Assembly: GCF_012976305.1 (NCBI RefSeq)
Contig: NZ_JABDSR010000001.1
Span: 1 to 64,000 of the forward strand
Direction of reading: 5' to 3'
DNA length: 64,000 nucleotides
Origin: Peptoniphilus faecalis
Lineage (GTDB): Bacteria; Bacillota; Clostridia; Tissierellales; Peptoniphilaceae
Made by a program: the position numbers and the translations under genes. Shown in pieces: positions 10,007 through 18,924 of the stretch (position 1 is the first letter of the stretch; each line of letters begins with the position of its first letter). The notes beneath the pieces were generated by a model that saw only the letters and a list, made by a program, of their open reading frames with translations, was not told the origin of the DNA and did not search any database.

Positions 10007-10909
10007 TTATTTCTCCTCGCTAAAAATGCTCATGAAATCAGTGAATCTTTCTGGAAATTCATCTATAATTTCAACAACCTTACCTGTTATTGGGTGAATA
10101 AATTTAAGTTTATAAGCATGCAAAAGCTGCTTATTTATTTTATATTTATTTTTTACACCATAGGTTTCATCACCAACAACTGGATGATTTACATATGATA
10201 AATGCACTCTAATTTGATGGGTTCTTCCAGTGTGGAGCAGAACATCAAGTAAAGTAAATTTATCAAAATTTTTTAAAACATGAAAGCTTGTAGAAGAAGG
10301 TTTGGAGTTTTCTTCTATTACTTTCATTTTTATTCTATTATTAGGATCTCGTCCAATGGGAGCATCAACTTTAAAATCTTCATCGATAATTCCGTGGACT
10401 ATTGCTAAATAATGTTTTTCAATTTTGTGATTTTTAAACATCTCTATGAGCTTGTAATAGGCTTCATCTTTTTTTGCAATAATCATAAGACCAGATGTAT
10501 CTTTATCAAGCCTATGTACAATTCCCGGTCTTTCTTTATCTATTGGATTGGATAAATCTTTAAATCTATATAATAGACCATTTACGAGAGTCCCACTAGT
10601 ATTTCCAGCTCCAGGATGCACGACTAATCCTTGTGGCTTTGATATTATAGCGAGATAATCATCCTCATATAAAATTTTAAAATTAATTTTTTCTGGAAGG
10701 AGTTGCCTTTCATTTTCATAAGATACTGTAATTATATCGCCTTTTTTTAAACTATATCCAGCTTTTACAATTTTTCCATTTAATAGGATATTACCTGATT
10801 CAATGTGCTTTTTTATCTGTGATCTATTTATTTCAAGTTTTTTATTTAAATATTTATCAAGCCTAGAGTCAACAAACTCTGAATTTATTACAAAAGTATT
10901 TTTATACAT
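10007..10909 (-). CDS. RluD-family ribosomal large-subunit pseudouridine synthase (YlyB-like)
   Basis: A 300-residue RluA/RluD-type pseudouridine synthase. An N-terminal S4 RNA-binding domain (~residues 12-60) is followed by the catalytic motif HRLDKDTSGLMI, with the catalytic Asp near residue 135, and RTHQIRVHLSYVNHPVVGD. Firmicutes carry this paralogue next to lspA (B. subtilis ylyB), as here with 3 bp between them. The exact rRNA uridine modified cannot be read from sequence. Confidence 0.92.
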   Translation of the reverse strand: MYKNTFVINSEFVDSRLDKYLNKKLEINRSQIKKHIESGNILLNGKIVKAGYSLKKGDIITVSYENERQLLPEKINFKILYEDDYLAIISKPQGLVVHPGAGNTSGTLVNGLLYRFKDLSNPIDKERPGIVHRLDKDTSGLMIIAKKDEAYYKLIEMFKNHKIEKHYLAIVHGIIDEDFKVDAPIGRDPNNRIKMKVIEENSKPSSTSFHVLKNFDKFTLLDVLLHTGRTHQIRVHLSYVNHPVVGDETYGVKNKYKINKQLLHAYKLKFIHPITGKVVEIIDEFPERFTDFMSIFSEEK

Positions 10910-10912
10910 AGA

Positions 10913-11368
10913 TCAACCTTTATTGTCGTGGAGAATTATTCCAATAGAAATTAAAATCGTTCCAATAACAATAAACATGTCGGCAAAATTAAAAATTGCA
11001 AAATCATGTCCAAAAAACTTCATGCTAATAAAATCAACTACATAATGAAGCCTAATTCTATCAATAAAATTTCCAATAGTTCCACCAATAAGAAGACTGA
11101 AACTTAATAAATAAATAAAAGGTATCTTATTGTAATTTTTAACTAAAAATATTATTAAAACTAATAAAACTACAATAGTAATTATTGCAAATAAGAACCT
11201 AAATCCCTGTAAAATTCCAAAGGCTGCTCCTCTATTTTCTATATAGTATAATTTCAAAAAATCATCTATTAAAACAATTGGATTTTCATTTGCAATATAA
11301 GTAACTACCAAATATTTTGTGAATTGATCTATAATTATTAAAATAATGCTAAAAATAGCAACAAACAT
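10913..11368 (-). CDS. lspA: Lipoprotein signal peptidase (signal peptidase II)
   Basis: A 151-residue polytopic membrane aspartyl protease that cleaves prolipoprotein signal peptides after lipidation. Hallmarks are NRGAAFGIL (~45-53), GGTIGNFIDR...VVDF with one catalytic Asp (near 112), and FNFADMFI with the second (near 130). Four hydrophobic segments are visible. It sits between ylmH and rluD. Confidence 0.95.
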   Translation of the reverse strand: MFVAIFSIILIIIDQFTKYLVVTYIANENPIVLIDDFLKLYYIENRGAAFGILQGFRFLFAIITIVVLLVLIIFLVKNYNKIPFIYLLSFSLLIGGTIGNFIDRIRLHYVVDFISMKFFGHDFAIFNFADMFIVIGTILISIGIILHDNKG

Positions 11369-11377
11369 AGTATCTCC

Positions 11378-12160
11378 TTATTTGTTTAATCTCACTATAA
11401 CGACAAAATTTCCTTTCTTAGTGTTTCCTTCTACATCATAAATTCTAAATCTCCCGTACTTTCTTAAGGAAACTAAATCTCCCAAATCTAGCTCAAAATG
11501 AGATCTAGTCTCAACGGAAAAATTAACTTTTACAAATTCATTGTTTATCATGTTTTTTACCCTTGATCTTGATAAATTAAAAACCTTTGAAATTAAATTG
11601 TCGAGCCTAAAGGATGAAACAATGATTTTTTTATAATAAAATTCTTTTTTAGGAATATCAAGGATTTTTTCTTGACGACTAAGAATAACATTATATTTGG
11701 AAATTTTTGTGAGATTCATTTCTATAAAGTTTGCAATTTCTCTTTTAACAAAAAAATAAGTGAATTTTTCGCCAATTAAAATATCACCTATTTTTCGTCT
11801 GTCTATGCTTAAACCCAAAATTGATCCAAGCACATTGCCATGTTTAATTTTTTCATTAGATTCAAATTTGAATAAGACAATATCATCTGCATCATTCTCA
11901 TATTTAAAACTTGGATAAATATATATGATATTAGCTTCACTGTCTTCATATCCTCCAAAAACTTTATAGGAAACCTCATTTTTAAACCTATTTAAAATGG
12001 AAATAGATAAATTAATCTCATGAGGATTTAAAAAGTCAGTAGATGTAGTTATATAATTATTCATTACATACTCTATCTTATCAATAACTTTTCTTATAGC
12101 AGTTCTTTCCTCAGATCTACTTATATGATTAATTAAATCTATTCTATTTAATTTTACCAA
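11378..12160 (-). CDS. ylmH: YlmH-like S4-domain RNA-binding protein
   Basis: A 260-residue YlmH-family protein with a C-terminal S4 domain (from about residue 185: LDNLISKVFNLSRSRVKNM, then NEFVKVN). B. subtilis YlmH/RqcP family members act in ribosome-associated quality control and lie in the cell-division ylm cluster. The gene overlaps sepF by 7 bp, as in that cluster. The N-terminal part is the conserved YlmH region (LGLSIDRRKIGDIL). The function here is inferred from family and context. Confidence 0.85.
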   Translation of the reverse strand: MVKLNRIDLINHISRSEERTAIRKVIDKIEYVMNNYITTSTDFLNPHEINLSISILNRFKNEVSYKVFGGYEDSEANIIYIYPSFKYENDADDIVLFKFESNEKIKHGNVLGSILGLSIDRRKIGDILIGEKFTYFFVKREIANFIEMNLTKISKYNVILSRQEKILDIPKKEFYYKKIIVSSFRLDNLISKVFNLSRSRVKNMINNEFVKVNFSVETRSHFELDLGDLVSLRKYGRFRIYDVEGNTKKGNFVVIVRLNK

Positions 12161-12603
12161 GGAAACATTCCATTGTTTTTAAGTTGTTCTTTTAATCCAT
12201 CGATTTCAACATTATTTGGTGCTAATATAAAAATATCTTTGTTCACTTTTTGCATCTTGCCATCAACTGCATAAAGAGCTCCACTTACAAAATCAAAAAT
12301 TTGTCTTTTAACATCAACATCAAGTTGTTCAAAATTTAGAACAACAGCTTTGAAATCTCTTAAATCATCAACAATAAGTGGTGATTCATCATAAGAAAGC
12401 GGCTCGTGGACTGTAATTACCATACCATTTGATGATACTCTAGGTTTAGATTTAGTGTGAGTAATACTCTTTGTTGTATAAGTAGGTTCAACCACTTCAT
12501 TTTCTTTAACATCATTTTCAAACTCATCGTCAAAATCTTCGTATTCATATTCATCTGCAAAACCGAAAATTTTCTTTAATTTGTCCATTGTTTTTTCTGC
12601 CAT
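12154..12603 (-). CDS. sepF: Cell division protein SepF
   Basis: A 149-residue cytoplasmic FtsZ-binding protein that helps the Z-ring bind the membrane. It has an N-terminal amphipathic start (AEKTMDKLKKIFGF), an acidic variable linker, and the conserved DUF552 core (VDDLRDFKAVVLNFEQLD ... FVSGALYAVDGKMQKV). The context yggS-sepF-ylmH is the classic Firmicutes ylm cluster, although ylmG and divIVA are missing here. Confidence 0.94.
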   Translation of the reverse strand: MAEKTMDKLKKIFGFADEYEYEDFDDEFENDVKENEVVEPTYTTKSITHTKSKPRVSSNGMVITVHEPLSYDESPLIVDDLRDFKAVVLNFEQLDVDVKRQIFDFVSGALYAVDGKMQKVNKDIFILAPNNVEIDGLKEQLKNNGMFPW

Positions 12604-12612
12604 AATATCCTC

Positions 12613-13323
12613 CTAATTATAATTTCTATTTCCAAATAATTTAGAACCAACCCTAATCATATTGGCTCCTTCCTCTATCGCCAATTTAAAATCATGGCTC
12701 ATGCCCATTGATAAATATTTCATTTCAACACCCTCATAGTTCTTTGACGAAATATTTTCAAACATGATATTCATTTTCTCAAATAATTTCCTTAGCAAAG
12801 TTTCGTCAGGACTATTAGGTGCAATTGCCATAAGCCCTTTTATATTTATATTTTTATAATCTAAAAGTTCATAAATAAAATCTTCTGTGTCCTCATACTT
12901 TATACCAGATTTAGTTGCCTCATTGCCAATATTTATTTGCACAAGACAATCGACCTTAATATTATCCCTTGCTGCTCTTTTATCAATTTCTTTAGCTAAT
13001 TTTATTCTGTCAAGGGACTGAATTAATTCTACTTTGTCATAAATATATTTTACTTTATTAGTCTGTAAATTGCCAATTAAATGAAAATTTATTTTATTAT
13101 TTTTTAATTTATTTTCAATTTCTTTATCTTCGATTTTTGAAACAAGCTCTTGAACTTTATTTTCGCCAAAATCTGTAACACCAAGTTTATTAAATTCCTT
13201 TATCATTTCAACAGGATGTGTCTTTGAAACAGCAATAAGCTTGACATCTCTACAAAAATTTGAATGATCTTTTGCAAGCTCAATGTCTTCATAAAGTTTT
13301 TTTAAATTTTCTTCTAAATTCAA
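12613..13323 (-). CDS. PLP homeostasis protein YggS/YlmE
   Basis: A 236-residue alanine-racemase-N-terminal-fold protein that binds PLP without known catalysis and helps balance vitamin B6. The PLP lysine lies in LIAVSKTHP (K34). Other family marks are DFGENKVQEL, HLIGNLQTNKVKYI and LSMGMSHDFKLAIEEGANM. It is 9 bp upstream of sepF in the ylm cluster. Confidence 0.94.
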   Translation of the reverse strand: MNLEENLKKLYEDIELAKDHSNFCRDVKLIAVSKTHPVEMIKEFNKLGVTDFGENKVQELVSKIEDKEIENKLKNNKINFHLIGNLQTNKVKYIYDKVELIQSLDRIKLAKEIDKRAARDNIKVDCLVQINIGNEATKSGIKYEDTEDFIYELLDYKNINIKGLMAIAPNSPDETLLRKLFEKMNIMFENISSKNYEGVEMKYLSMGMSHDFKLAIEEGANMIRVGSKLFGNRNYN

Positions 13324-13332
13324 AATACCACC

Positions 13333-14580
13333 TCAATTTAATATTCTCGACTCATCCACAGTTTTTGGATTTAATACAATGGCATCATTTACAGTTACAG
13401 TTTTATAACTTTTATCGCCAATGCTAATCACAGACTGTTTATTTCCCTTATTAATAAATACATTATCGCTATTTTCATTAACTATATCAACTGGAACAAA
13501 CTTGACAAGACCTTTTATCTCTTGAACATACACTCCCGTCAAATTATCTCTATTGATTAAAGTAGATTTGGGAATTTCAAACCCTTTGGTCTTATTTACA
13601 ATAATTTTACCATCGTGAATTCTATTTGAATACATATTTTCAAAATATCTATCTAGACTTACAATTATAACTGCATGATCTTTATCTTTGTTTATTTTTT
13701 CTACATTACCATACAGATTTTCAATATCAGGAATTTGAATTTTTACAGAATCACCAATATTGTAGTTTGTAATTTGTGATACATTATTTATTGTACAAGC
13801 GACTTTCCAATTGATATTGTTTATAATCTTAAAAAGAGGATCTCCATTTTTTACCTTAGTTTCCATTTCTAGGCTTTTAAAATTATAATTTTTATTTAGA
13901 TATTTATAAGTAAATTTATCTAGATTGTCAGTTTTGAAATAATCTTCATTTCCATCTATTTTATAAGAAACAATGCCACTAAATTCAGTAACATATGAAA
14001 AATTATATTTAGAAATTTTGTCTTCTAAATCCTTCTCTTTAAGCATAAGGGTATCTTCAGATAATGAAAGATACTCTTTTAACTCTGCTTCGTTAATATT
14101 TTCTATAGAAACTTCATCAGAGGAATTAATATCAAAGTAAACTCCTGAATAATTTTTATTTTTTATTTGTTCTTGAAGATTTTTTGTAAAGCTATGGTTA
14201 TTTTCTTTTTCTATTGGTTCAATTCCTTTTTTAATTTTTAATGCAGCTTTAACTTTATTTAAGTCGTCTTTTAAAGATGAAACATCTTCCATTAAATTTA
14301 AGTTTGCAACTTCATAACCAGCTGGAACTTTTTGTCCTTCACTAGCGTGAAAAACAGCAATACCATCACCTATGGAAAAATATGTTTTCTCCTCAAATAA
14401 ATTATAAATTTTTGTATCAATGTCTTTTTCAAAAGTGGTCAATGTCGGGAAAATTGTTTTATAATTATTTATGCGATTGCCTCTTATTAATTTCGTAAAA
14501 AATATCATTATAATAATAAAAAATAAAAAAGCAATTAGCCTTCTCTTAAAAAATTTATTTTTTTTTAAAAAATTCTTCAA
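13333..14580 (-). CDS. HlyD-like membrane-anchored adaptor protein
   Basis: A 415-residue protein with a basic N-terminus and one membrane anchor (~residues 13-30), then an extracellular part with HlyD-like features: an N-terminal barrel-sandwich half (YFSIGDGIAVFHASEGQKVPAG), a helical/coiled section, and a second half (GDPLFKIINNINWKVACTI) with further beta-barrel segments. Proteins of this type commonly sit between gpsA/der and yggS-sepF in clostridia-like genomes. No ABC partner is next to it, so export may not be its role. A link to cell-envelope division work is inference from the neighbours. Confidence 0.65.
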   Translation of the reverse strand: MKNFLKKNKFFKRRLIAFLFFIIIMIFFTKLIRGNRINNYKTIFPTLTTFEKDIDTKIYNLFEEKTYFSIGDGIAVFHASEGQKVPAGYEVANLNLMEDVSSLKDDLNKVKAALKIKKGIEPIEKENNHSFTKNLQEQIKNKNYSGVYFDINSSDEVSIENINEAELKEYLSLSEDTLMLKEKDLEDKISKYNFSYVTEFSGIVSYKIDGNEDYFKTDNLDKFTYKYLNKNYNFKSLEMETKVKNGDPLFKIINNINWKVACTINNVSQITNYNIGDSVKIQIPDIENLYGNVEKINKDKDHAVIIVSLDRYFENMYSNRIHDGKIIVNKTKGFEIPKSTLINRDNLTGVYVQEIKGLVKFVPVDIVNENSDNVFINKGNKQSVISIGDKSYKTVTVNDAIVLNPKTVDESRILN

Positions 14581-14631
14581 ATAACCACCTATTCACCAAA
14601 TAATTATATCACAAACTCCTGCAATATGTTA

Positions 14632-15639
14632 TTATTCGAAAAAGATTTGCTCTATTTCGTCCTTATTTTTTCTAGTCATTAAATCAAACACAGCTTTATT
14701 TGGATCATAATTTTCATACAGTACTTGATAAAGTGCATTTGTTATTGGCATTTCAATGCTTTTTAACTTAGAAAGTTTATAAGCAGCCTTTACAGTTTTT
14801 ACACCTTCCACTACTTGACCAACTTCTTTGCAAGCTTCATTCATAGATTTCCCCTTGCCAATTAAAATTCCAGCTCTCCTATTTCTTGAGTGCATACTTG
14901 TACATGTAACTATTAAATCTCCAATTCCCGACAATCCATTAAAGGTATGCGGATTTGCACCCATTGCAATACCAAGCTTGCTCATTTCATAAATTCCACG
15001 AGTCATAAGAGCTGCTTTAGAGTTATCACCATAGCCAAGTCCATCATTCATTCCTGCTGCTAGTGCAATAATATTTTTGAGAGCTCCTCCCATTTCAACT
15101 CCAATTAAATCAGGATTTGTGTATATTCTAAAAATTGAAGTAGAAAATTCATGTTGAATAATTTTCGCTGCCTTTAAATCTGTAGATGAAGCTACAACTG
15201 TTGTAGGAATGTCCTTTCCAACTTCTTCGGCATGCGATGGACCAGAGAGTGCCACAAAAGAATTATCTTTTAAAACTTCAGCTGAAATTTCTGAAATTCT
15301 CTCCAATGTTTCAAGTTCAATACCCTTAGATAAATTCACAACAATTGTCTTTTTTGAAATTTTTCCCTTAATGCTTTCTAAAATTTCTCTAGCACTAGAT
15401 GTTGGCACTGCAAGTACAAAAATATCAATATCGTCAAGAACAGTATACAAATTGCTAGTTAAGTTTATATCATTGTTAAATTTAGCTCCTGGAAGATATT
15501 TAATATTTTCTTTATTTTTCCTTATATCTTCAGTTACAGATTTATTTCTAATATAAAAATTAACATTATGTCCTTTATTTGACAAAAGCCTTGCAATAGC
15601 AGTCCCCCAGCTTCCACCACCGCATAGCGTAATATTCAT
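14632..15639 (-). CDS. gpsA: NAD(P)H-dependent glycerol-3-phosphate dehydrogenase
   Basis: Reduces dihydroxyacetone phosphate to sn-glycerol-3-phosphate for membrane phospholipids. The 335-residue protein starts with the cofactor motif CGGGSWGTAIARLL (residues 6-19). It contains LSGPSHAEEV and the catalytic-lysine region GGALKNIIALAAGMNDGLGYG. It overlaps plsY by 4 bp (ATGA), so the product of GpsA and the acyltransferase that uses it are translationally coupled. Confidence 0.97.
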   Translation of the reverse strand: MNITLCGGGSWGTAIARLLSNKGHNVNFYIRNKSVTEDIRKNKENIKYLPGAKFNNDINLTSNLYTVLDDIDIFVLAVPTSSAREILESIKGKISKKTIVVNLSKGIELETLERISEISAEVLKDNSFVALSGPSHAEEVGKDIPTTVVASSTDLKAAKIIQHEFSTSIFRIYTNPDLIGVEMGGALKNIIALAAGMNDGLGYGDNSKAALMTRGIYEMSKLGIAMGANPHTFNGLSGIGDLIVTCTSMHSRNRRAGILIGKGKSMNEACKEVGQVVEGVKTVKAAYKLSKLKSIEMPITNALYQVLYENYDPNKAVFDLMTRKNKDEIEQIFFE

Positions 15640-16226
15640 TTTCTACCTCCTGTTTTATTTTCATTTCCAGCTATAATTCTCTTAATATTTTCCTTATGTC
15701 TTATTATTCCAATTAAAGCAATTATGATAACTAATATTATATTTGAAATACTTAGTTGGGACATAAAAGTGTAGACAATAATAATAGAAATAAAAAATAG
15801 AATTGAACCAACTGAAACTATTTTTGTAAGAATAGTTCCTAGAACCCATACAATATAACATATTAAAGTGAGTGGGAAATTAAAAAGTGCAAGTGCACCA
15901 AGCGTTGTTGCAACGCCCTTTCCACCTCTAAAATTCATGTAGAAGGGAAAATCATGTCCTATAACAGCTCCAAGTATTCCCAGAGGAACAAAATTTGTTC
16001 CAAAAATCTTTCCTATAATATAAGTTACAGCTACTCCCTTAAAAAAATCAATTGCAAAAGTTAAGACTCCAGCCTTTTTGCCAAGAACTCTCATTGCATT
16101 AGTTGTGCCGGCATTTCCAGATCCGTAATTTCTAATATCTTTATCTAAGAATAATTTTCCGATTATATAGGAACCGGAAATTGTTCCTATAAAATAAGAT
16201 ATAATTAAAACTAAAAGATAATTCAT
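15636..16226 (-). CDS. plsY: Acyl-phosphate:glycerol-3-phosphate acyltransferase PlsY
   Basis: A 196-residue integral membrane enzyme that makes lysophosphatidate from acyl-phosphate and G3P. Conserved loops SGSYIIGKL, RNYGSGNAGTTNAMRVLGK and FRGGKGVATTLG, plus several hydrophobic segments, match PlsY. It overlaps both der and gpsA by 4 bp. Confidence 0.96.
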   Translation of the reverse strand: MNYLLVLIISYFIGTISGSYIIGKLFLDKDIRNYGSGNAGTTNAMRVLGKKAGVLTFAIDFFKGVAVTYIIGKIFGTNFVPLGILGAVIGHDFPFYMNFRGGKGVATTLGALALFNFPLTLICYIVWVLGTILTKIVSVGSILFFISIIIVYTFMSQLSISNIILVIIIALIGIIRHKENIKRIIAGNENKTGGRK

Positions 16227-17563
16227 CTTTTAGGTCCTTTGTCAGCTCTTGAGCTAATTCTATTTTTTAATTCCAAAATAATTGGAGTTCCAGCAAAGGA
16301 ATAAGTTTCTCTAATTTGATTTTCAATATATCTAAGATATGAGAAATGAAACAACTCTTTATCATTTACAGAAAGTAAAAATTTAGGTGGTCTAACACTT
16401 ACTTGAGAACCGTAATATAGCTTTCCTCTCTTTCCTTTATCAGATGGAGGTTGGTTCATCAAAACAGCTTTGTTTAAAATATCGTTTAAGACGCCTGTTT
16501 GGATTCTATGATTGTAATTGTTGTTTACGACTTCTATTAAATCTAAGAAATCATTGACTCTTTGCCCGGTTTTTGCAGATATAAATATTATTGGAGCATA
16601 AGTAACAAAGGGAAGATTATTTCTAATATCTTTTTCAAAATTTTTCATGGTTTTTGTTTCTTTTTCAAGAGCATCCCATTTATTAACTGCAATAATAATT
16701 GCTTTATTATTGTCATGAGCATAACCTACAATTTTAGAATCCTGCTCTGTTACACCTTCAAGTGCATCGATCATAAGTACGCATACATTAGATCTTTCAA
16801 TTGCCGTAAGGGTTCTTATAACAGAATATCTTTCAACCCCCGGAATTATTTTTTTCTTTTTTCTAAGACCAGCAGTATCTACAAAAATATATTCATTGTC
16901 TTTATATTTAATTAAAGAGTCAATAGAGTCTCTAGTAGTTCCAGGGATATCCGTAACAATTGATCTATTTTCTCCAGTCAAATAATTTAGAAGCGAAGAT
17001 TTTCCGACATTTGGCTTTCCAATTAAAGTTACCCTGATATTATCATCATCTTCCATATCATTAATTGGTTTAAAATCACTTATTACTACATCAAGTAAAT
17101 CACCCACACCTGTACCTTGTTCTGCACTTATGGCAATGGGTTCACCTAAACCTAATTCATAGAAGTTAAAAATATTTTCCTTTGTGATTTTTGAATCATA
17201 TTTATTTACTGCTAAAACTACTTTAGTTTTATTTTTCCTTAAAAAATTTGAAATTTCTCTATCTGTAGGATTTAATCCCTCAGCGCCATCTACTAAAAAT
17301 ATTACAACATCAGATGTTTCTAATGCCATATCGATTTGTGCCTTTATATTAGACATAAAAATATCTTCATCTTTTAAATCAAGTCCACCAGTATCAACAA
17401 GTAAAAACTTATAATTAAGCCATGATGCAGGTTGATAAATCCTATCTCTAGTAACACCAGGAGTATCCTCAGTTATTGAAATTTTTCTTCCTACTATTTT
17501 ATTAAATAAAGTAGATTTGCCGACATTTGGTCTGCCAATTATTGAAACTATGGGCATTTCCAT
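16223..17563 (-). CDS. der: Ribosome-assembly GTPase Der (EngA)
   Basis: A 446-residue double-domain GTPase needed for 50S subunit maturation. G1 motifs occur twice, GRPNVGKS (residues ~10-17) and GKPNVGKS (~180-190), each with DTPGVTRD/DIPGTTRD switch and NKYD/NKWD G4 motifs, followed by a C-terminal KH-like domain. The start is supported by an AGGAG box about 6 bases upstream. It is the first gene of the ten-gene operon running down to the FAD enzyme. Confidence 0.97.
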   Translation of the reverse strand: MEMPIVSIIGRPNVGKSTLFNKIVGRKISITEDTPGVTRDRIYQPASWLNYKFLLVDTGGLDLKDEDIFMSNIKAQIDMALETSDVVIFLVDGAEGLNPTDREISNFLRKNKTKVVLAVNKYDSKITKENIFNFYELGLGEPIAISAEQGTGVGDLLDVVISDFKPINDMEDDDNIRVTLIGKPNVGKSSLLNYLTGENRSIVTDIPGTTRDSIDSLIKYKDNEYIFVDTAGLRKKKKIIPGVERYSVIRTLTAIERSNVCVLMIDALEGVTEQDSKIVGYAHDNNKAIIIAVNKWDALEKETKTMKNFEKDIRNNLPFVTYAPIIFISAKTGQRVNDFLDLIEVVNNNYNHRIQTGVLNDILNKAVLMNQPPSDKGKRGKLYYGSQVSVRPPKFLLSVNDKELFHFSYLRYIENQIRETYSFAGTPIILELKNRISSRADKGPKR

Positions 17564-17584
17564 ATAATCACTCCTATCTTTATG

Positions 17585-17613
17585 ATTATAACAAATTAAA
17601 TTATTAGATTCAA
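17585..17613 (-). promoter_or_regulatory. Predicted promoter of the der operon
   Basis: Minus-strand -35 TTGAAT (17608-17613) and -10 TATAAT (17585-17590) with an exact 17-bp spacer and a TG extended -10. It lies about 20 bp upstream of the der start. Confidence 0.75.
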
Positions 17614-17800
17614 TTTACTATTTACAATTGAGAATAAAAATATTGAAATCTGATAATCTTATCTTCCATTATGGTAAAGGGAGTCAATGTAGGACATGAT
17701 TTTAGGAATTTATTTGATTGATTAAGTATTACAGCTTCTTTTTCTAAAAGAAACCCTTGTCCTTCCTTAAAGAAATATATAAATTTATACTTTATACTAT

Positions 17801-17829
17801 TTGCAATTAAGTTCTAAAAGATTTATAAT
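17801..17829 (+). promoter_or_regulatory. Predicted promoter of the TrxR-like gene
   Basis: -35 TTGCAA (17801-17806) and -10 TATAAT (17824-17829) with a 17-bp spacer, 40 bp upstream of the start codon and followed by a TAGGAGG ribosome binding site. Confidence 0.75.
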
Positions 17830-17869
17830 TTTATTAAACCTAGTGATTTGATGGGATATAGGAGGTAAT

Positions 17870-18736
17870 ATGAAAGATATAATTATTATAGGAGCTGGTC
17901 CTAGTGGTGTAAGTGCTGCCCTTTATGCAAAAGCAAGAGGAAAGGACATCTTAATTTTAGAAAAAGAGCAAATTGGTGGAATAATTGGTCATGTGTCTAA
18001 AGTAAGTCATTACGCATCTGTTGATAAAAATGAAACAGGCGAAAGCTTTAGAAAAAAATTGGAAGCTCAACTTAAATATTCTAATATAGAAGTGGTTTAT
18101 GAAAAGGCTATATCTATAAAAAAGGAAACTGATAAATTCATTATTGCCACTGACAAAGATACTTATGAAGCTAAAAAAGTTATTTATGCAGCAGGCTCTA
18201 AACTTAAAGAACTTGAGGTAGATGAAATTAAATCTTATCACTGGCCTTTTGGGAAAGAAGATTTGCTAAAAGATAAGCTAGTAATTATTAATGGAGGTTC
18301 CGATGGAGCAGCTAAGGAGGGTCTATATATTTCAAAATTTGCAAGAGAAGTTCATATAGTCCAAGATAAAGATAAGTTACTTTGCATCGACGAATTTAAA
18401 AAGAAAATTGAAGATAGTTCAAATATTATAGTTCATACTAGTGAAAAGATTGTAAGTAAAGTTTCAAATTCTGAAATAAAATTATCTTCAGGAAAAACAA
18501 TTAAAGATAAAGATGAAATCTTAGTCTTTGTTCAAATTGGTCAAAGTGGAAACTCAGATATTTTAAAAAACTTAGAAAACTTTGATTTAGAAAATAGTTT
18601 TGTAAAGACTGATATAGAAAGTACTATTGATGGCCTTTTCTTTGCCGGAGATATCAGAGTAAAGTCTGTAAGACAAGTATCTACAGCTGTATGTGATGGA
18701 ACAATAGCAGGCATTAAGGCAAGTCAAAGCTTGTAA
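17870..18736 (+). CDS. Thioredoxin-reductase-like flavoprotein without the CxxC
   Basis: A 288-residue protein with the two-dinucleotide-domain layout of thioredoxin reductase: FAD motif IIGAGPSGVSAALYA (residues 6-20), a second nucleotide-binding motif NGGSDGAAKEG (141-151), and the C-terminal FAD motif GLFFAGDIR followed by RQVSTAVCDGTIAG. The segment just before the second motif (KSYHWPFGKEDLL, ~121-133), where true TrxRs carry CxxC, has no cysteine. It therefore cannot reduce thioredoxin in the standard way. It may be a ferredoxin/flavodoxin-NADP reductase-like or other NAD(P)H oxidoreductase. It is a single-gene unit with its own promoter and terminator. Confidence 0.8.
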   Translation: MKDIIIIGAGPSGVSAALYAKARGKDILILEKEQIGGIIGHVSKVSHYASVDKNETGESFRKKLEAQLKYSNIEVVYEKAISIKKETDKFIIATDKDTYEAKKVIYAAGSKLKELEVDEIKSYHWPFGKEDLLKDKLVIINGGSDGAAKEGLYISKFAREVHIVQDKDKLLCIDEFKKKIEDSSNIIVHTSEKIVSKVSNSEIKLSSGKTIKDKDEILVFVQIGQSGNSDILKNLENFDLENSFVKTDIESTIDGLFFAGDIRVKSVRQVSTAVCDGTIAGIKASQSL

Positions 18737-18807
18737 TAAAAAATTTATTTATGCTTTAAATTCAAAGATTAGAAACTTTTTAATAAAAATTAATTATATT
18801 TCAAAGA

Positions 18808-18845
18808 AAAAATCGACTTACTTATATAAGTTTGCCGATTTTTTG
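18808..18845 (+). terminator. Terminator of the TrxR-like gene
   Basis: Imperfect hairpin with AAATCG paired to CGATTT and an inner CTTACTTATATAAG arm, ending in six Ts on the plus strand, about 75 bp after the stop. Confidence 0.7.
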
Positions 18846-18850
18846 ATCTT

Positions 18851-18885
18851 AAAAAATATCAGCCCAACCTATTAGGAGGAGCTGA
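18851..18885 (-). terminator. Terminator of the beta-helix-like gene
   Basis: On the minus strand, TCAGC ... GCTGA closes an imperfect GC-containing hairpin with inner CCTA/TAGG pairing, followed by TATTTTTT. It lies 40 bp beyond the stop of the leftward gene. Confidence 0.6.
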
Positions 18886-18924
18886 CACAAAACTTTTTAC
18901 ATTATATAATTTACATTTTATTTA

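Larger units (their letters stand above)
17564..17869. other. Divergent intergenic region between der and the TrxR-like gene
   Basis: About 306 bp carrying two outward promoters (17585-17613 leftward, 17801-17829 rightward). Between them, on the minus strand, about 63 codons (17628-17816) are open without a start codon or ribosome binding site. This could be a worn gene end, but I cannot recognise it and give it no coding call. Confidence 0.5.

Noticed and set aside
17628-17816. 63 open codons on the minus strand between der and the TrxR-like gene
   Set aside because: No start codon or ribosome binding site and no recognisable domain; it overlaps two promoters. Could be chance in AT-rich DNA.
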